Assembly (NCBI GenBank): GCA_002842515.1
Contig: PHDC01000001.1
Location: forward strand, 682,001 to 746,000
Reading direction: 5' to 3'
DNA length: 64,000 nt
Source: Bacteroidetes bacterium HGW-Bacteroidetes-5
GTDB lineage: Bacteria; Bacteroidota; Bacteroidia; Bacteroidales; UBA932
Shown: positions 9,035-18,296 of the stretch, one piece after another
How positions within the stretch are numbered: the first letter of the stretch is position 1
Layout of the letters: every line of letters starts with the position of its first letter
The notes under the pieces: generated by a model
What the model saw: only the letters and a program-made list of their open reading frames with translations
Database searches by the model: none
What the model was told of the DNA's origin: nothing
Translations under genes and position numbers: made by a program

Positions 9035-9631
9035 ATGGTTAAAGTAAAAACCCAAAAGTCCACCCGAGAAGATGGGTTGATTATCGCCGCAAAAGATCTT
9101 TTCTGGCGTTTCGGATTTAAAAAGGTGACTATTGAGGAGATCTGCAAAAAGGCCTCCATTAGTAAAATGACCTTTTACAGGCTCTATCCAAATAAAACAG
9201 AGCTTGCAAAAAGAATTCTTGATATTGTCATAGATGATTCTTTGGTTAAGTTCCGGGAGATAATGGAGGCAGATTGTGATTCCGGCGAGAGAATGCGCCG
9301 TATGATACAGCTTAAAATGGAGGGGACAAAAGAGATTAGCAGGGAGTTCATTGAGGATCTATATACCGATAGCGGGTCACAGTTGCAGTTACATATGCTA
9401 TTGAAAACCAAAGAGTCTCGGGAGGAGATTGTATCAACGATAAAAAAGGCTCAGCAAAGCAGAGTGCTTCGAAATGGATTCAAGCCGGAGCTGCTTGTGG
9501 CGTTGAGCACTCAAATGACAGTTCTGTTAGAGGATAAATCAATTATGGCACTCTACAACTCTCCATCGGAGATTATTATGGAGCTTACCAATATTGTCGC
9601 CTACGGAATAGCACCCGAAAAACAAAAATAA
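9035..9631 (+). CDS. TetR/AcrR-family transcriptional regulator
   Basis: This 198-residue protein has an N-terminal TetR-type helix-turn-helix: FWRFGFKKVTIEEICKKASI followed by SKMTFYRLYPNKTEL (about residues 22-57), the typical signature of the family. The C-terminal ligand-binding half is divergent, as usual, so the inducer cannot be predicted. Proteins of this type commonly repress export pumps next to them and their own gene. Here a perfect inverted repeat covers its promoter. It heads a rightward set of six genes with small gaps and faces a leftward RND efflux cluster, so it may govern one or both. Confidence 0.92.
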   Translation: MVKVKTQKSTREDGLIIAAKDLFWRFGFKKVTIEEICKKASISKMTFYRLYPNKTELAKRILDIVIDDSLVKFREIMEADCDSGERMRRMIQLKMEGTKEISREFIEDLYTDSGSQLQLHMLLKTKESREEIVSTIKKAQQSRVLRNGFKPELLVALSTQMTVLLEDKSIMALYNSPSEIIMELTNIVAYGIAPEKQK

Positions 9632-9644
9632 CAAAAGGGTAAAA

Positions 9645-10793
9645 GTGATAAAATTAAAATACATAAAAAACCTGGTGGCTCTATTTGCAATACTGCTATT
9701 AGTCTGTGAAAAGGGGAGCTCTCAGCAAATAATTTTTAAGGGGCAGTTGAGCGGTTGGGCGGGCTACTACACCGGTGCCACTCTTCCTTTACTTGCAGGG
9801 GGGAGATATCTGCCTCAGGTTAACTACGAGACTAAAGGTGCAGAGTTTGAGGTTGCAGCTAACATATTTGGAAATTCAAGCATAAAACCATTTACGGAGT
9901 CTTTGTGGGAGGGAGATATTAAGCTCTACAGGGGGTGGATAAAGTTAACCTCCAAGAGGGCTGAGCTTCGGGTGGGGCTTCAAAAAATAAATTTTGGATC
10001 TGCAACTCTCTTGAGACCGCTTATGTGGTTTGACCGCGTTGACCCGCGCGACCCGCTCCAGTTTACAGAAGGGGTCTGGGGTGCATTGGGGAGGTACTAT
10101 TTTCGAGACAATTCAAACATATGGCTTTGGGCTCTATACGGAAACAAAGATAGCAGGCCCTGGGAGATTGGGTTAACCTCGCAATGGAGGCCTGAGTTTG
10201 GAGGGAGAGTTCAGATAGCAATTCCGCGTGGTGAGGCGGCAATCTCCTTCCACCGAAGGGAGGCTATGTTGACCGGCTTTGCAGGTATTGCCGAAAACAG
10301 ATATGCATTTGACATTAAGATGGATTTAACTATAGGAATCTCTCTGGAGGCAACCTGGATAAACAAAAGAGCAGATCTTGGAATATTGACCAACCAGGAG
10401 ATGGTGTGTGTAGGAACAGATTACACATTCGGGCTTGGTAACGGGCTCAACATAATTGCAGAGCACCTAATATTTTCATCGGATAGAGAGCCCCTCTCTT
10501 TTTCCAACACAATGAATCTTACAGCTCTATCCGGAAATTACCCTTTTGGTATGTTCGATAGCATCAACTATATCCTCTACTATGACTGGAAAAACGGGGG
10601 AGTCTATAATTTTGTGAACTGGAGACACACCTTCACAAAATTTTCGCTGAATCTTATGGGATACATAAATCCTACAGAATCACACATTCCCTTAACGGGT
10701 AACTCTTTAAACAGATATTCCGGCTCCGGATTTCAGATTATGCTGGTCTATAACCATCAATCCAAGAAAATGTTAAATAAAATCTTACGCTAA
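9645..10793 (+). CDS. Predicted outer-membrane beta-barrel protein of an export operon
   Basis: The frame starts with GTG at 9645 (next methionine is far inside), preceded by AAAGGGT. The 382-residue product has a signal peptide (KNLVALFAILLLV, cleavage probably near GSSQ) and then alternating aromatic/polar strands with many Trp, Tyr and Gly residues, as in outer-membrane barrels. The segment LMWFDRVDPRDPLQFTEGVW recalls the DUF1302-type barrels that in Proteobacteria accompany lipid-exporting transporters and LolA-like proteins; that resemblance is by eye only. It lies 13 bases after the TetR gene and 1 base before the ABC ATPase, so it probably forms the outer-membrane end of the same export route. 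Confidence 0.65.
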   Translation: MIKLKYIKNLVALFAILLLVCEKGSSQQIIFKGQLSGWAGYYTGATLPLLAGGRYLPQVNYETKGAEFEVAANIFGNSSIKPFTESLWEGDIKLYRGWIKLTSKRAELRVGLQKINFGSATLLRPLMWFDRVDPRDPLQFTEGVWGALGRYYFRDNSNIWLWALYGNKDSRPWEIGLTSQWRPEFGGRVQIAIPRGEAAISFHRREAMLTGFAGIAENRYAFDIKMDLTIGISLEATWINKRADLGILTNQEMVCVGTDYTFGLGNGLNIIAEHLIFSSDREPLSFSNTMNLTALSGNYPFGMFDSINYILYYDWKNGGVYNFVNWRHTFTKFSLNLMGYINPTESHIPLTGNSLNRYSGSGFQIMLVYNHQSKKMLNKILR

Positions 10794-10794
10794 T

Positions 10795-11496
10795 ATGGAG
10801 AATCCCATCATTGTGACCCTGGAAAAGGTGACCAAACGGTTCCCGGCAGGGAAAACCCAATTCACCGCTCTGAATAAAATTGAACTTACCTTCCGGAAAG
10901 GTGAATTTTCCGGGCTGGTTGGCCCCAGTGGTTCGGGGAAAACAACACTGCTTAATATTATTGGCTCTCTGGATTGCCCTAGCGAAGGGGTGGCAACGGT
11001 ACTGGGTAAAAACATAAGCTCATTAAGTCACAAAGAGTCTGCCGAGCTGCGTAATTATGGCATCGGGTTTATCTTCCAGACCTATAACCTGCTTCCGGTC
11101 TATAATGTGTATGATAATGTAGAGTTTGCCCTGTTGTTGCAGAAACTCTCGGGCTCACAGAGAAAAAAAGCTGTTATGGATGCGCTGGAGTGGGTGGGGT
11201 TGGCAGATAGGGCTAAATCCAAGCCTTCAACACTCTCCGGAGGTGAGTGTCAGAGGGTGGCAATAGCCAGGGCAATGGTAAAAAAACCTGCATTGGTGCT
11301 TGCCGATGAGCCATCTGCAAACCTGGACTCCCAGAATTCACATATGATTGTCCAAACTATGAAGAGACTTAACAAGGAGCTCAACACCACATTTATCTTC
11401 TCTACGCACGACGAGAAGGTGATGCAATATCTGGATAGGATAATCTATCTAAAAGATGGAATGGTAGAGAGGGACGAAAGGAAATCGGAGGGTTAA
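10795..11496 (+). CDS. ABC transporter ATPase (LolD/MacB-like)
   Basis: This 233-residue nucleotide-binding subunit has Walker A GPSGSGKT at residues 43-50, Q-loop Gln95, the signature LSGGE at 147-151, Walker B LVLADEP at 167-173 and the switch histidine at 205. The sequence around DEPSANLDS is typical of the LolD/MacB/FtsE group, which works with FtsX-fold permeases to move lipoproteins or other substrates out of the inner membrane rather than to import. Two such permeases follow directly, 3 bases downstream, and a LolA-like protein closes the set. The substrate is not shown by the sequence. Confidence 0.93.
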   Translation: MENPIIVTLEKVTKRFPAGKTQFTALNKIELTFRKGEFSGLVGPSGSGKTTLLNIIGSLDCPSEGVATVLGKNISSLSHKESAELRNYGIGFIFQTYNLLPVYNVYDNVEFALLLQKLSGSQRKKAVMDALEWVGLADRAKSKPSTLSGGECQRVAIARAMVKKPALVLADEPSANLDSQNSHMIVQTMKRLNKELNTTFIFSTHDEKVMQYLDRIIYLKDGMVERDERKSEG

Positions 11497-11499
11497 ACT

Positions 11500-12681
11500 A
11501 TGCTGGAGTTAAAACTTGCTTTCAAAAATCTGTACGGATCCGGGTTAAGAACCTGGCTCAATGTTACAGTTCTCTCTATTGCATTCGTCATAATTCTCTT
11601 TTATAACGGTATGCTGGACGGATGGAATATGCAGGCTCAGAGAGACACAATTGACTGGGAGATAGGCTCGGGGCAGCTTTGGCACCCCGGATATGACCCC
11701 TATGACCCATATACTTTTGCAGATGCACACTCCTCAATTCCACCTGAGATATCTACTTTGATAGAGAGAGGAGATGCTGCATCAATATTGCTCACTCAGG
11801 CAACTGCATACCCGGGAGGAAGAATGTTAAACACACTCATTAAAGGGATTGACCCAAATCAGAAGATTTTAAAGATTCCAAGTGAACTTTTGACAGCAGA
11901 TAACAGTGATCCGGATTATATACCGGCAATTATCGGGAGGAGGTTTTCACAGAGTGCCCGGCTTAAAGAGGGTGACAGAGTACTTGTGAGATGGAGAGAT
12001 TCAAACGGCACCTTTGATGCACGGGAGGTTACCATTGTATCCGTTTTCCAGACAAATGTACCGACTGCAGATCTTAACCAGATCTACATCCCGCTGGAGA
12101 GACTCCGGGAGATGACATCTATGTACAATGAGGCCACTCTAGTGGTACTCTCTCAGGGGGCAGTTGCACCGCAACAGTATGGTGGATGGAGTTACAGAGA
12201 TAATGACTATCTGCTTAAAGATCTCAAAGATATTATGACCGCCAAAAAAGGTGGCTCAACTGTGATTTCGGGGCTTCTGTTGGCTATTGCTCTTCTGGCA
12301 ATATTTGACACCCAGGTGCTCTCAATTTTTCGCAGACAAAAAGAGATAGGAACCTATATTGCACTTGGGATGACACGAAAAAAAGTTGTAGGGCTCTTCA
12401 CAATAGAGGGTACAACTCACTCTCTTCTTGCAATTCTTTTGGGTATGATTTGGGGAGTTCCGTTTCTTCTTTTATTGCAGAAGACAGGTATTCCGATGCC
12501 CGCCAGTGCAGACCAGGCCGGAATTGCAATTGCAGATAAAATCACCCCCTATTACGGAGCAGGAATGATTCTAACCTCTGTAATCCTGGTTGTCCTATCC
12601 TCTTTGGTTGTGAGTTATATCCCTACCAGAAGAATCTCCAGGATGAGACCTACAGATGCGTTAAGGGGCAAAATTGTATAA
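11500..12681 (+). CDS. FtsX-like ABC permease (first of two)
   Basis: This 393-residue inner-membrane protein has the FtsX/MacB/LolC layout: one membrane helix near residues 18-40, a periplasmic domain of about 200 residues, then three helices near 252-270, 303-325 and 354-376. The phrase RRQKEIGTYIALGMTRKKV between helices 2 and 3 is the conserved cytoplasmic loop contacting the ATPase, and the C-terminus (RMRPTDALRGK) also matches the family. With the second permease it would form a heterodimer like LolC-LolE. Confidence 0.9.
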   Translation: MLELKLAFKNLYGSGLRTWLNVTVLSIAFVIILFYNGMLDGWNMQAQRDTIDWEIGSGQLWHPGYDPYDPYTFADAHSSIPPEISTLIERGDAASILLTQATAYPGGRMLNTLIKGIDPNQKILKIPSELLTADNSDPDYIPAIIGRRFSQSARLKEGDRVLVRWRDSNGTFDAREVTIVSVFQTNVPTADLNQIYIPLERLREMTSMYNEATLVVLSQGAVAPQQYGGWSYRDNDYLLKDLKDIMTAKKGGSTVISGLLLAIALLAIFDTQVLSIFRRQKEIGTYIALGMTRKKVVGLFTIEGTTHSLLAILLGMIWGVPFLLLLQKTGIPMPASADQAGIAIADKITPYYGAGMILTSVILVVLSSLVVSYIPTRRISRMRPTDALRGKIV

Positions 12682-12715
12682 TTCTCAAAATTACACCACA
12701 TTAATAAATGAGAAG

Positions 12716-13996
12716 ATGAAGAGATTTTTACTCAAAGGGGTAATCAAGGACAAAGGAAGAAGTTTGCTCCCAATAATAGTTGTCGCTACCGGAACAATGC
12801 TCACCGTTGTTATGTACAGCTGGCTCACCGGTATAATGGGAGACTCCATTCGTATGAATGCGAACTTCAACACCGGAGAGCTCAAAGTTATGACTAAAGC
12901 CTATGCAGCAGATGCAGATCAGTTTCCGAACGATCTTGCCATTCTTGACGCAGACAACCTTTTGACAGAGCTCAAAGCATTTGAACCCGGGGTAGATTGG
13001 GTTAAACGAATCCGTTTCGGGGCGCTTGCAGATTTTCCCGATGCAAACGGGGAGACCAGAGGACAAGCTCCTGCAATAGGTTGGGCAGTAGATCTTTTTA
13101 GCAAAGAGTCTAAGGAGGCAGGCAGGTTTAACCTGCAGGAGTCTATTGTAAAAGGAGGTATGCCGGCAAATGCGGGAGAGGTTCTCATCTCAGATGAGCT
13201 TGCCCGCAGGTTTGACATTAAACCCGGAGATACATTTACACTATTCGGATCTACAATGGATGGAGGTTTTGCGTTCTATAACCTCAAAGTATCCGGCACT
13301 CTGCTTTTTGGAGCTACCGGGCTGGACAGAGGGGCTATTGTTATGGATATTGCAGATGCTCAAAAAGCTTTTGGTATGGAGGGGGCCTGTAGTGAAATAC
13401 TCGGGTTTCTGCCCGACACCTATTTCAACTCCGAGAAGGCGCTGGCAATAAAAACCCGTTTCAATTCACAGCCAACTTTAGCACAAAACGAAGATGAGTT
13501 TGCTCCGGTAATGATCACCCTCCGTGACCAGGCAGGTATGGCAGAGATGGTAGATTACACCGATTTTGTGAGCGGGTTAATGGTCTTCATATTTGTATCT
13601 GCAATGGCAATTGTGCTCTGGAACGGAGGCCTTTTGGGAGCACTCCGGAGATATAGCGAGTTTGGCATAAGGCTGGCTATGGGTGAGAGCAAAGGACACA
13701 TCTATAAAACTCTCCTCTTTGAGGCACTGCTGATTGGTACAATAGGCTCAATTTTCGGAACTGTTATTGGTTACTCGATAGTGCTCTACATCAATATTCA
13801 CGGAGTGGATATGTCCGGGATGATGCAAAACTCTACAATGGTTATGCCCTCTGTAATGAGAACAGCAATAACCCCCACAACCTACTATATCGGTTTTATA
13901 CCCGGAATATTCTCGGTTATTCTTGGCAACGCTTTGGCCGGAATAGGGATCTATAAAAGAGAGACGGCAAGACTCTTCAATGAACTCGAGGTGTGA
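12716..13996 (+). CDS. FtsX-like ABC permease (second of two)
   Basis: I start this gene at the ATG at 12716 (426 residues); an in-frame TTG at 12674 would overlap the previous gene and add 14 residues with no signal-like content. The layout is that of the FtsX/LolC family: a helix near residues 16-40, a large periplasmic domain, then three C-terminal helices. The coupling loop reads RRYSEFGIRLAMGESKGHI. The periplasmic domain carries MacB-like phrases (GEVLISDELARRFDIKPGDTF). It differs clearly from the first permease, supporting a heterodimer. Confidence 0.88.
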   Translation: MKRFLLKGVIKDKGRSLLPIIVVATGTMLTVVMYSWLTGIMGDSIRMNANFNTGELKVMTKAYAADADQFPNDLAILDADNLLTELKAFEPGVDWVKRIRFGALADFPDANGETRGQAPAIGWAVDLFSKESKEAGRFNLQESIVKGGMPANAGEVLISDELARRFDIKPGDTFTLFGSTMDGGFAFYNLKVSGTLLFGATGLDRGAIVMDIADAQKAFGMEGACSEILGFLPDTYFNSEKALAIKTRFNSQPTLAQNEDEFAPVMITLRDQAGMAEMVDYTDFVSGLMVFIFVSAMAIVLWNGGLLGALRRYSEFGIRLAMGESKGHIYKTLLFEALLIGTIGSIFGTVIGYSIVLYINIHGVDMSGMMQNSTMVMPSVMRTAITPTTYYIGFIPGIFSVILGNALAGIGIYKRETARLFNELEV

Positions 13997-14045
13997 TTGT
14001 TCCAAAACAGAGTGTAAAACAGTTTATTTAAAACAGATTATAGAT

Positions 14046-14822
14046 ATGAATAGTAAGTTAAGAAGATATAAAGTTTGTCTCTGCCAAAATGTTCTGACAG
14101 CTCTTTTAATCGGGGCTACTACCCTATATGCAGCAGAGGCGAGCAGCCAGGATGGTAAATCAATTTTAAGAAAAATTGATGAAAATCTCTCCTCCAGAAA
14201 TCAGATTGCAGAGTCCTCAATGACCATTCACGGCAGACGCTCCAGCCGCACTATTACTGCAAAAAGCTGGACAGAGGGAGATCAAAAATCATTCACAGAG
14301 TATCTCTCGCCTGCATCTGAGGCGGGGACCAAAATGCTCAAGCTCCGGGGCCAGCTCTGGATATACACCCCTGCGGCTGACCGTACAATTCAGATATCGG
14401 GGCATCTGCTTCGACAGTCGGTTATGGGATCTGACCTCTCCTACGAAGATATGATGGATGACCGCAAGCTTAGTGATGTTTATGATGTTAATATTACAGG
14501 CAGGGATACTCTTGACTCCAGGGATGTGATTATTCTGGAACTCACTGCCAATGTGAATGATATTGCTTACTACAGGCAAAAGATGTGGGTAGACAGCGAG
14601 AGGTATATTCCGCTAAAACAGGAGATGTACGCTAAGAGTGGGCAGCTGCTTAAGAGGGCGGAGATGAAAAATATTAAACGAGTAGAGAACAGATGGTACC
14701 CATCTCTTGTTATATACAAAGATATGCTCAAAGAGGGCAAGGGAACCGAGTTCCGTACCAATACAATAAGTTTTGACCAGCAGATTCCGGAACACATCTT
14801 TTCCAAGGCATCTTTGCGTTAA
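14046..14822 (+). CDS. LolA-like outer-membrane lipoprotein-sorting family protein
   Basis: The ATG at 14046 gives a 258-residue product with a signal peptide (VLTALLIGATTLYAAEA); an earlier in-frame ATG at 13980 would overlap the permease gene and displace the signal. The body resembles LolA-like proteins of the lipoprotein-sorting family, with SMTIHGRRSSRTITAKSW, EYLSPASEAGTKMLKLRGQLWIY and RQKMWVDSERYIPLKQEMY. Such half-barrel proteins carry hydrophobic cargo through the periplasm. Its place after an ABC ATPase and two FtsX-like permeases suggests it receives cargo from them and passes it to the barrel protein in the same operon. A dedicated cargo is inferred, not shown. Confidence 0.82.
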   Translation: MNSKLRRYKVCLCQNVLTALLIGATTLYAAEASSQDGKSILRKIDENLSSRNQIAESSMTIHGRRSSRTITAKSWTEGDQKSFTEYLSPASEAGTKMLKLRGQLWIYTPAADRTIQISGHLLRQSVMGSDLSYEDMMDDRKLSDVYDVNITGRDTLDSRDVIILELTANVNDIAYYRQKMWVDSERYIPLKQEMYAKSGQLLKRAEMKNIKRVENRWYPSLVIYKDMLKEGKGTEFRTNTISFDQQIPEHIFSKASLR

Positions 14823-14828
14823 AAACCA

Positions 14829-14861
14829 CTTGCTTTTTGAGTTTATTTATATCTATATTTG
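14829..14861 (+). promoter_or_regulatory. Probable promoter of sppA
   Basis: TATATTTG at 14854-14861 fits the Bacteroidetes -7 element. CTTG at 14829-14832, 21 bases upstream, is a one-base variant of the -33 TTTG. The gene starts about 43 bases downstream. Confidence 0.45.
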
Positions 14862-14904
14862 TCATAATATACTGTAATCAAAAAACATTGTAATACTAAA
14901 AAAT

Positions 14905-16665
14905 ATGAAAACATTTTTAAAGATTGTTCTCGGAACTTTTGTCGGCTCTATGCTGGCACTGGCAATAGGGTTCTTTATCCTTCTGGGAATTGCAGGCTCA
15001 ATGGCTACATTTTCAAGTAACGCCAAGCCTACAGTACCAAAATCTGCTATACTAAGGCTAAACTTCAGCGATCCAATCGCAGAGCAGGCCTTCGAAGATC
15101 CGTTTGCAATTTTCAACCCGATGGGAGGAGCCGAAAAAACACAAGGTATTCTGGATTTTATTCAGACTATCGACAGAGCAGCTGCCGATCCTTCAATTAA
15201 GTTCATCTATATGAATGTTACTGAGATCAGCGCAGGGATAAGCCATCTGGAGGAGATTCGAGGCGCTATCACCCGTTTCAGGGAGAGCGGCAAACCTGTG
15301 ATTGCATATGCAGATAACTTCTCGCAGGCAGCATACTACCTATCTACAGCTGCAGATAAGATCTATATGAGCCCTACAGGTATGTCTCCTTTGACCGGAC
15401 TTAGCATAAGCTCCCTCTTTCTTAAAGATATGCTGGACAAACTGGGAGTTGAGGTTCAGTTGATCCGCCACGGCAAATTTAAAGCTGCTGCAGAGCAGTT
15501 TATCAGTAACGAGATGAGTGCAGAGAACAGAGAGCAGCTCAAGGCATACCTGGATGGAGTCTGGGGCACCTGGGTTGCAGATATATCTGCCGCACGAGGA
15601 TTATCGCCGGAGAGGATAAATCAGATGACAGATAACCTGGAGCTCACAACTGCCCAAAAGGCACTTGATGCAGGTCTTGTAGATGGACTTATGTATAAAG
15701 ATCAAATATCTGATACACTTTTTAAACTCTTTGGAGTAGAAGATGAAAAGCACCTAAAAATGATCTCAAGCAACGACTACTCTGCCGCAACCAAAAAGAT
15801 CAATTTCAAAGAGAAGAGTAAAATTGCCATAATCTATGCAGATGGCGAGATTATAATGGGTAAATCGGAAGAGAACATTGCCTCTGACTCTTTTATCGAG
15901 CATATCTCAAAAGTAAGAAAAGATAGCACTATTAAAGCGGTAGTTCTTCGTGTTAACTCACCGGGAGGCTCTGCTCAGAGTTCAGATCTTATAGACCGCG
16001 AACTCTCTCTTCTTATGGAGAAGAAACCGGTTATTGTAAGTATGGGAGATTACGCAGCCTCAGGCGGTTACTGGATCTCGGCTAAAGCCACAAAAATCAT
16101 AACCAACAATACTACTTTAACAGGGTCTATCGGGGTGTTCAGTATGGTTCCAAATATTGCCAAGACAATGAAAAAACACCTCCTGATTAATCCTCAAACA
16201 GTCAATACAAATAAACACAGCGATATTATGTCCGGCTTCAGGCCTCTGGACAGTGAGGAGGTTGAGTTTGTAAGATCTGCTGTAGAGGAGATATACACCG
16301 ATTTTATCAATCTGGTTGCTCAGGGCAGAGATTTGACTCCGCAGAGAGTAGATGAGATTGCTCAGGGAAGGGTTTGGTCCGGAGTGGACGCTATTAAGAT
16401 TGGTTTGGCAGACGAGAGGGGTGGCTTGACAGAGGCTATCAGCTCTGCTGCATCCTACTCAAATCTTGAATCTTACAGAATAGTAGAGTATCCAGTTTTG
16501 AAATCACCCATCGATAAACTGATGGAGATGCTTATGAACAGCGGGGCAGCCGCCAAAGCTATCTCCAACCCGAACTATCTTATTGAAAAAGCGTACCAGA
16601 CACTTAAGTCTGAGACAGGAATCAAGCACTATGCAAGGGTGCCGTACAATATCTGGTTTAACTAA
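14905..16665 (+). CDS. sppA: Signal peptide peptidase SppA, 67-kDa type
   Basis: This 586-residue membrane-anchored serine protease degrades leftover signal peptides in the inner membrane. It has an N-terminal membrane helix (about 8-32) and two tandem SppA domains, as in the long E. coli form. The catalytic lysine is probably Lys193 in GKFKAAAEQF of the first domain. The nucleophile is probably Ser386 in YAASGGYW of the second, preceded by the conserved NSPGGS. It is preceded by its own likely promoter and followed by a terminator hairpin placed inside the end of the convergent tilS gene, so it seems monocistronic. Confidence 0.95.
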   Translation: MKTFLKIVLGTFVGSMLALAIGFFILLGIAGSMATFSSNAKPTVPKSAILRLNFSDPIAEQAFEDPFAIFNPMGGAEKTQGILDFIQTIDRAAADPSIKFIYMNVTEISAGISHLEEIRGAITRFRESGKPVIAYADNFSQAAYYLSTAADKIYMSPTGMSPLTGLSISSLFLKDMLDKLGVEVQLIRHGKFKAAAEQFISNEMSAENREQLKAYLDGVWGTWVADISAARGLSPERINQMTDNLELTTAQKALDAGLVDGLMYKDQISDTLFKLFGVEDEKHLKMISSNDYSAATKKINFKEKSKIAIIYADGEIIMGKSEENIASDSFIEHISKVRKDSTIKAVVLRVNSPGGSAQSSDLIDRELSLLMEKKPVIVSMGDYAASGGYWISAKATKIITNNTTLTGSIGVFSMVPNIAKTMKKHLLINPQTVNTNKHSDIMSGFRPLDSEEVEFVRSAVEEIYTDFINLVAQGRDLTPQRVDEIAQGRVWSGVDAIKIGLADERGGLTEAISSAASYSNLESYRIVEYPVLKSPIDKLMEMLMNSGAAAKAISNPNYLIEKAYQTLKSETGIKHYARVPYNIWFN

Positions 16666-16702
16666 TATCTTTGGAGATTAGGCGATAACCAATTTAAGAG
16701 AG

Positions 16703-16749
16703 TATCCTGGAGTAGAAGTTATAAAAGACTTATCTCCAGGATATTTTTT
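16703..16749 (+). terminator. Intrinsic terminator of sppA, overlapping the tilS 3' end
   Basis: Arms TATCCTGGAG (16703-16712) and CTCCAGGATA (16734-16743) pair perfectly. A short inner stem AAGT/ACTT extends the pairing, and the right arm is followed by six T residues (16744-16749). In the other direction no T-run follows. Most of the right half lies inside tilS codons. Confidence 0.75.
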
Positions 16750-18296
16750 GTATGTTGTGATATCTTGAAACGCTCATCAATTCGAAACCCCGGAATTGCA
16801 ACTATCTTATCTTCGGAGAGAGTAACAAGAAGGGTCTCCTTTCTTATTTTATCCATCTTAATATCTGTCAGATAGTCGCTTATCTTCTTATAGCCACTCA
16901 TTCCAAGAGGCATAAATTTATCTCCCTCTCTCCACTTCCTTACCGAAACCGGAAATTTTACAAGATCTGCATCTATAAGCAGGGTGCTCTCGGTCACAGT
17001 TGCGTCGGATGATACGACAAAGAGATCACCCGTAAACTCAGGCCTGATTGCCCTCTCTTTTTTAAACTTAAATCCCTGCGGCTTAGGGTAGATTGAGAAT
17101 CTCATTTGAGTGCCTTCGAATGAGAGTTCGCGATAATCTCCTGTTTTGACAACATCAACATCTACACTCTCTAACTTAGCAGTAATTTCAACACTAACAC
17201 CTTTATCAGAAATGGGCTCACTCTCTTGTACAGGCTCATCGTCCAGCAGCTCCAGCAACTCATCTAAAGAGGAGTCAAGAAACTCCTTGGGTTTCTCAAA
17301 CATTGCTATATCAGGAGCTATTGGCGGGCTATTCACAGGAGTACCCTTCGGGTAGATTAGCAGATAATCTCTGTCTTTAAGTAGCAGACAGCTGTCTGAA
17401 TGAAACTCCTTTCCGGGCTGTCCTTGGAGTGAGTCATAAATCTGCTCTATCTGCCCTGGGTTAAAACCATATTTATCCAATAAAAGGAAGAGCCAGTAAT
17501 CCGGGCGCCTCTCTTTAAGTAGGGCAGGGATAGAGATTCTGCCGGATTTATCATCGATAAGGGAGTTGCGCTTCTGTTTGAAAAGATCTTCAAGGATATC
17601 TGATGCAGCCTCCACATTGGCCATATCTCTCTCTACTGTTTTGAGAAATGATTGATTTATAATCTCAAACTCCGGGAAGACCATATTTCTGATACGATTC
17701 CTGGAGTAGTGGCTCTCAGAATTTGAGCTGTCTTCACGGAAGGGGATGCTCTCTTTTTTTGTGAATTCAGCTATCTCCCTTCTTGAAAAACCCAACAGAG
17801 GCCTTATGGTTGTACCGTTTTTTTTCCTAATTCCGGTGAGTCCCTGTAAACCGGTACCCCTTAGAATGTTTATAAAAAAGGTCTCTACCGAGTCATTAAG
17901 GTTATGAGCTACCGCTAGATAGTCAAAACCGTGTGTTGTAATAAGAGTCTCAAACCAGTTGTATCTCAAATCTCTGGCTGCCATTTGAGTTGAGATACCC
18001 ATACTTTTGGCATACCCTTTTGTATCGAATGTGTTGGAAAAAAACTGAACTCCCCGCTCGGCTGCCCATTCGCTCACCAAATCTTCATCTGAGTCACTCT
18101 CCTCCCCTCTCAGTGAAAAGTTAACCGTTGCAATTGCAAAGTTTGAGTAGTAGATTCTGGCAAACAGATGTGCCATACACATAGAGTCAATTCCGCCGCT
18201 TACGGCAAGAAGTATTTTGGGATTATCCGGCGAGGCGGGATGAAAATCCTTCTGCCCTGTCAGTTGAACTAGAGACTCTTTAAATTTAGTAATCAT
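16719..18296 (-). CDS. tilS: tRNA(Ile)-lysidine synthase TilS
   Basis: TilS modifies C34 of the AUA-reading isoleucine tRNA to lysidine using ATP and lysine. The PP-loop motif SGGIDS lies at residues 33-38. AHNLNDSVET (130-139) and LRGTGLQGLTGI follow as expected, and the C-terminal domain carries VRKWREGDKFMPLGMSGYKKISDYL. At 525 residues it is longer than many TilS proteins. An acidic, low-complexity stretch around residues 318-385 (many Glu, Asp, Ser and Pro) appears to be inserted between the central and C-terminal domains. Its ATG shares one base with the stop of the DUF3078 gene upstream. Confidence 0.93.
   Translation of the reverse strand: MITKFKESLVQLTGQKDFHPASPDNPKILLAVSGGIDSMCMAHLFARIYYSNFAIATVNFSLRGEESDSDEDLVSEWAAERGVQFFSNTFDTKGYAKSMGISTQMAARDLRYNWFETLITTHGFDYLAVAHNLNDSVETFFINILRGTGLQGLTGIRKKNGTTIRPLLGFSRREIAEFTKKESIPFREDSSNSESHYSRNRIRNMVFPEFEIINQSFLKTVERDMANVEAASDILEDLFKQKRNSLIDDKSGRISIPALLKERRPDYWLFLLLDKYGFNPGQIEQIYDSLQGQPGKEFHSDSCLLLKDRDYLLIYPKGTPVNSPPIAPDIAMFEKPKEFLDSSLDELLELLDDEPVQESEPISDKGVSVEITAKLESVDVDVVKTGDYRELSFEGTQMRFSIYPKPQGFKFKKERAIRPEFTGDLFVVSSDATVTESTLLIDADLVKFPVSVRKWREGDKFMPLGMSGYKKISDYLTDIKMDKIRKETLLVTLSEDKIVAIPGFRIDERFKISQHTKNILEISLL

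Noticed and set aside
12728-13066. Minus-strand open frame inside the second permease gene
   Set aside because: Overlaps a well-supported FtsX-like gene and shows no protein-like features.
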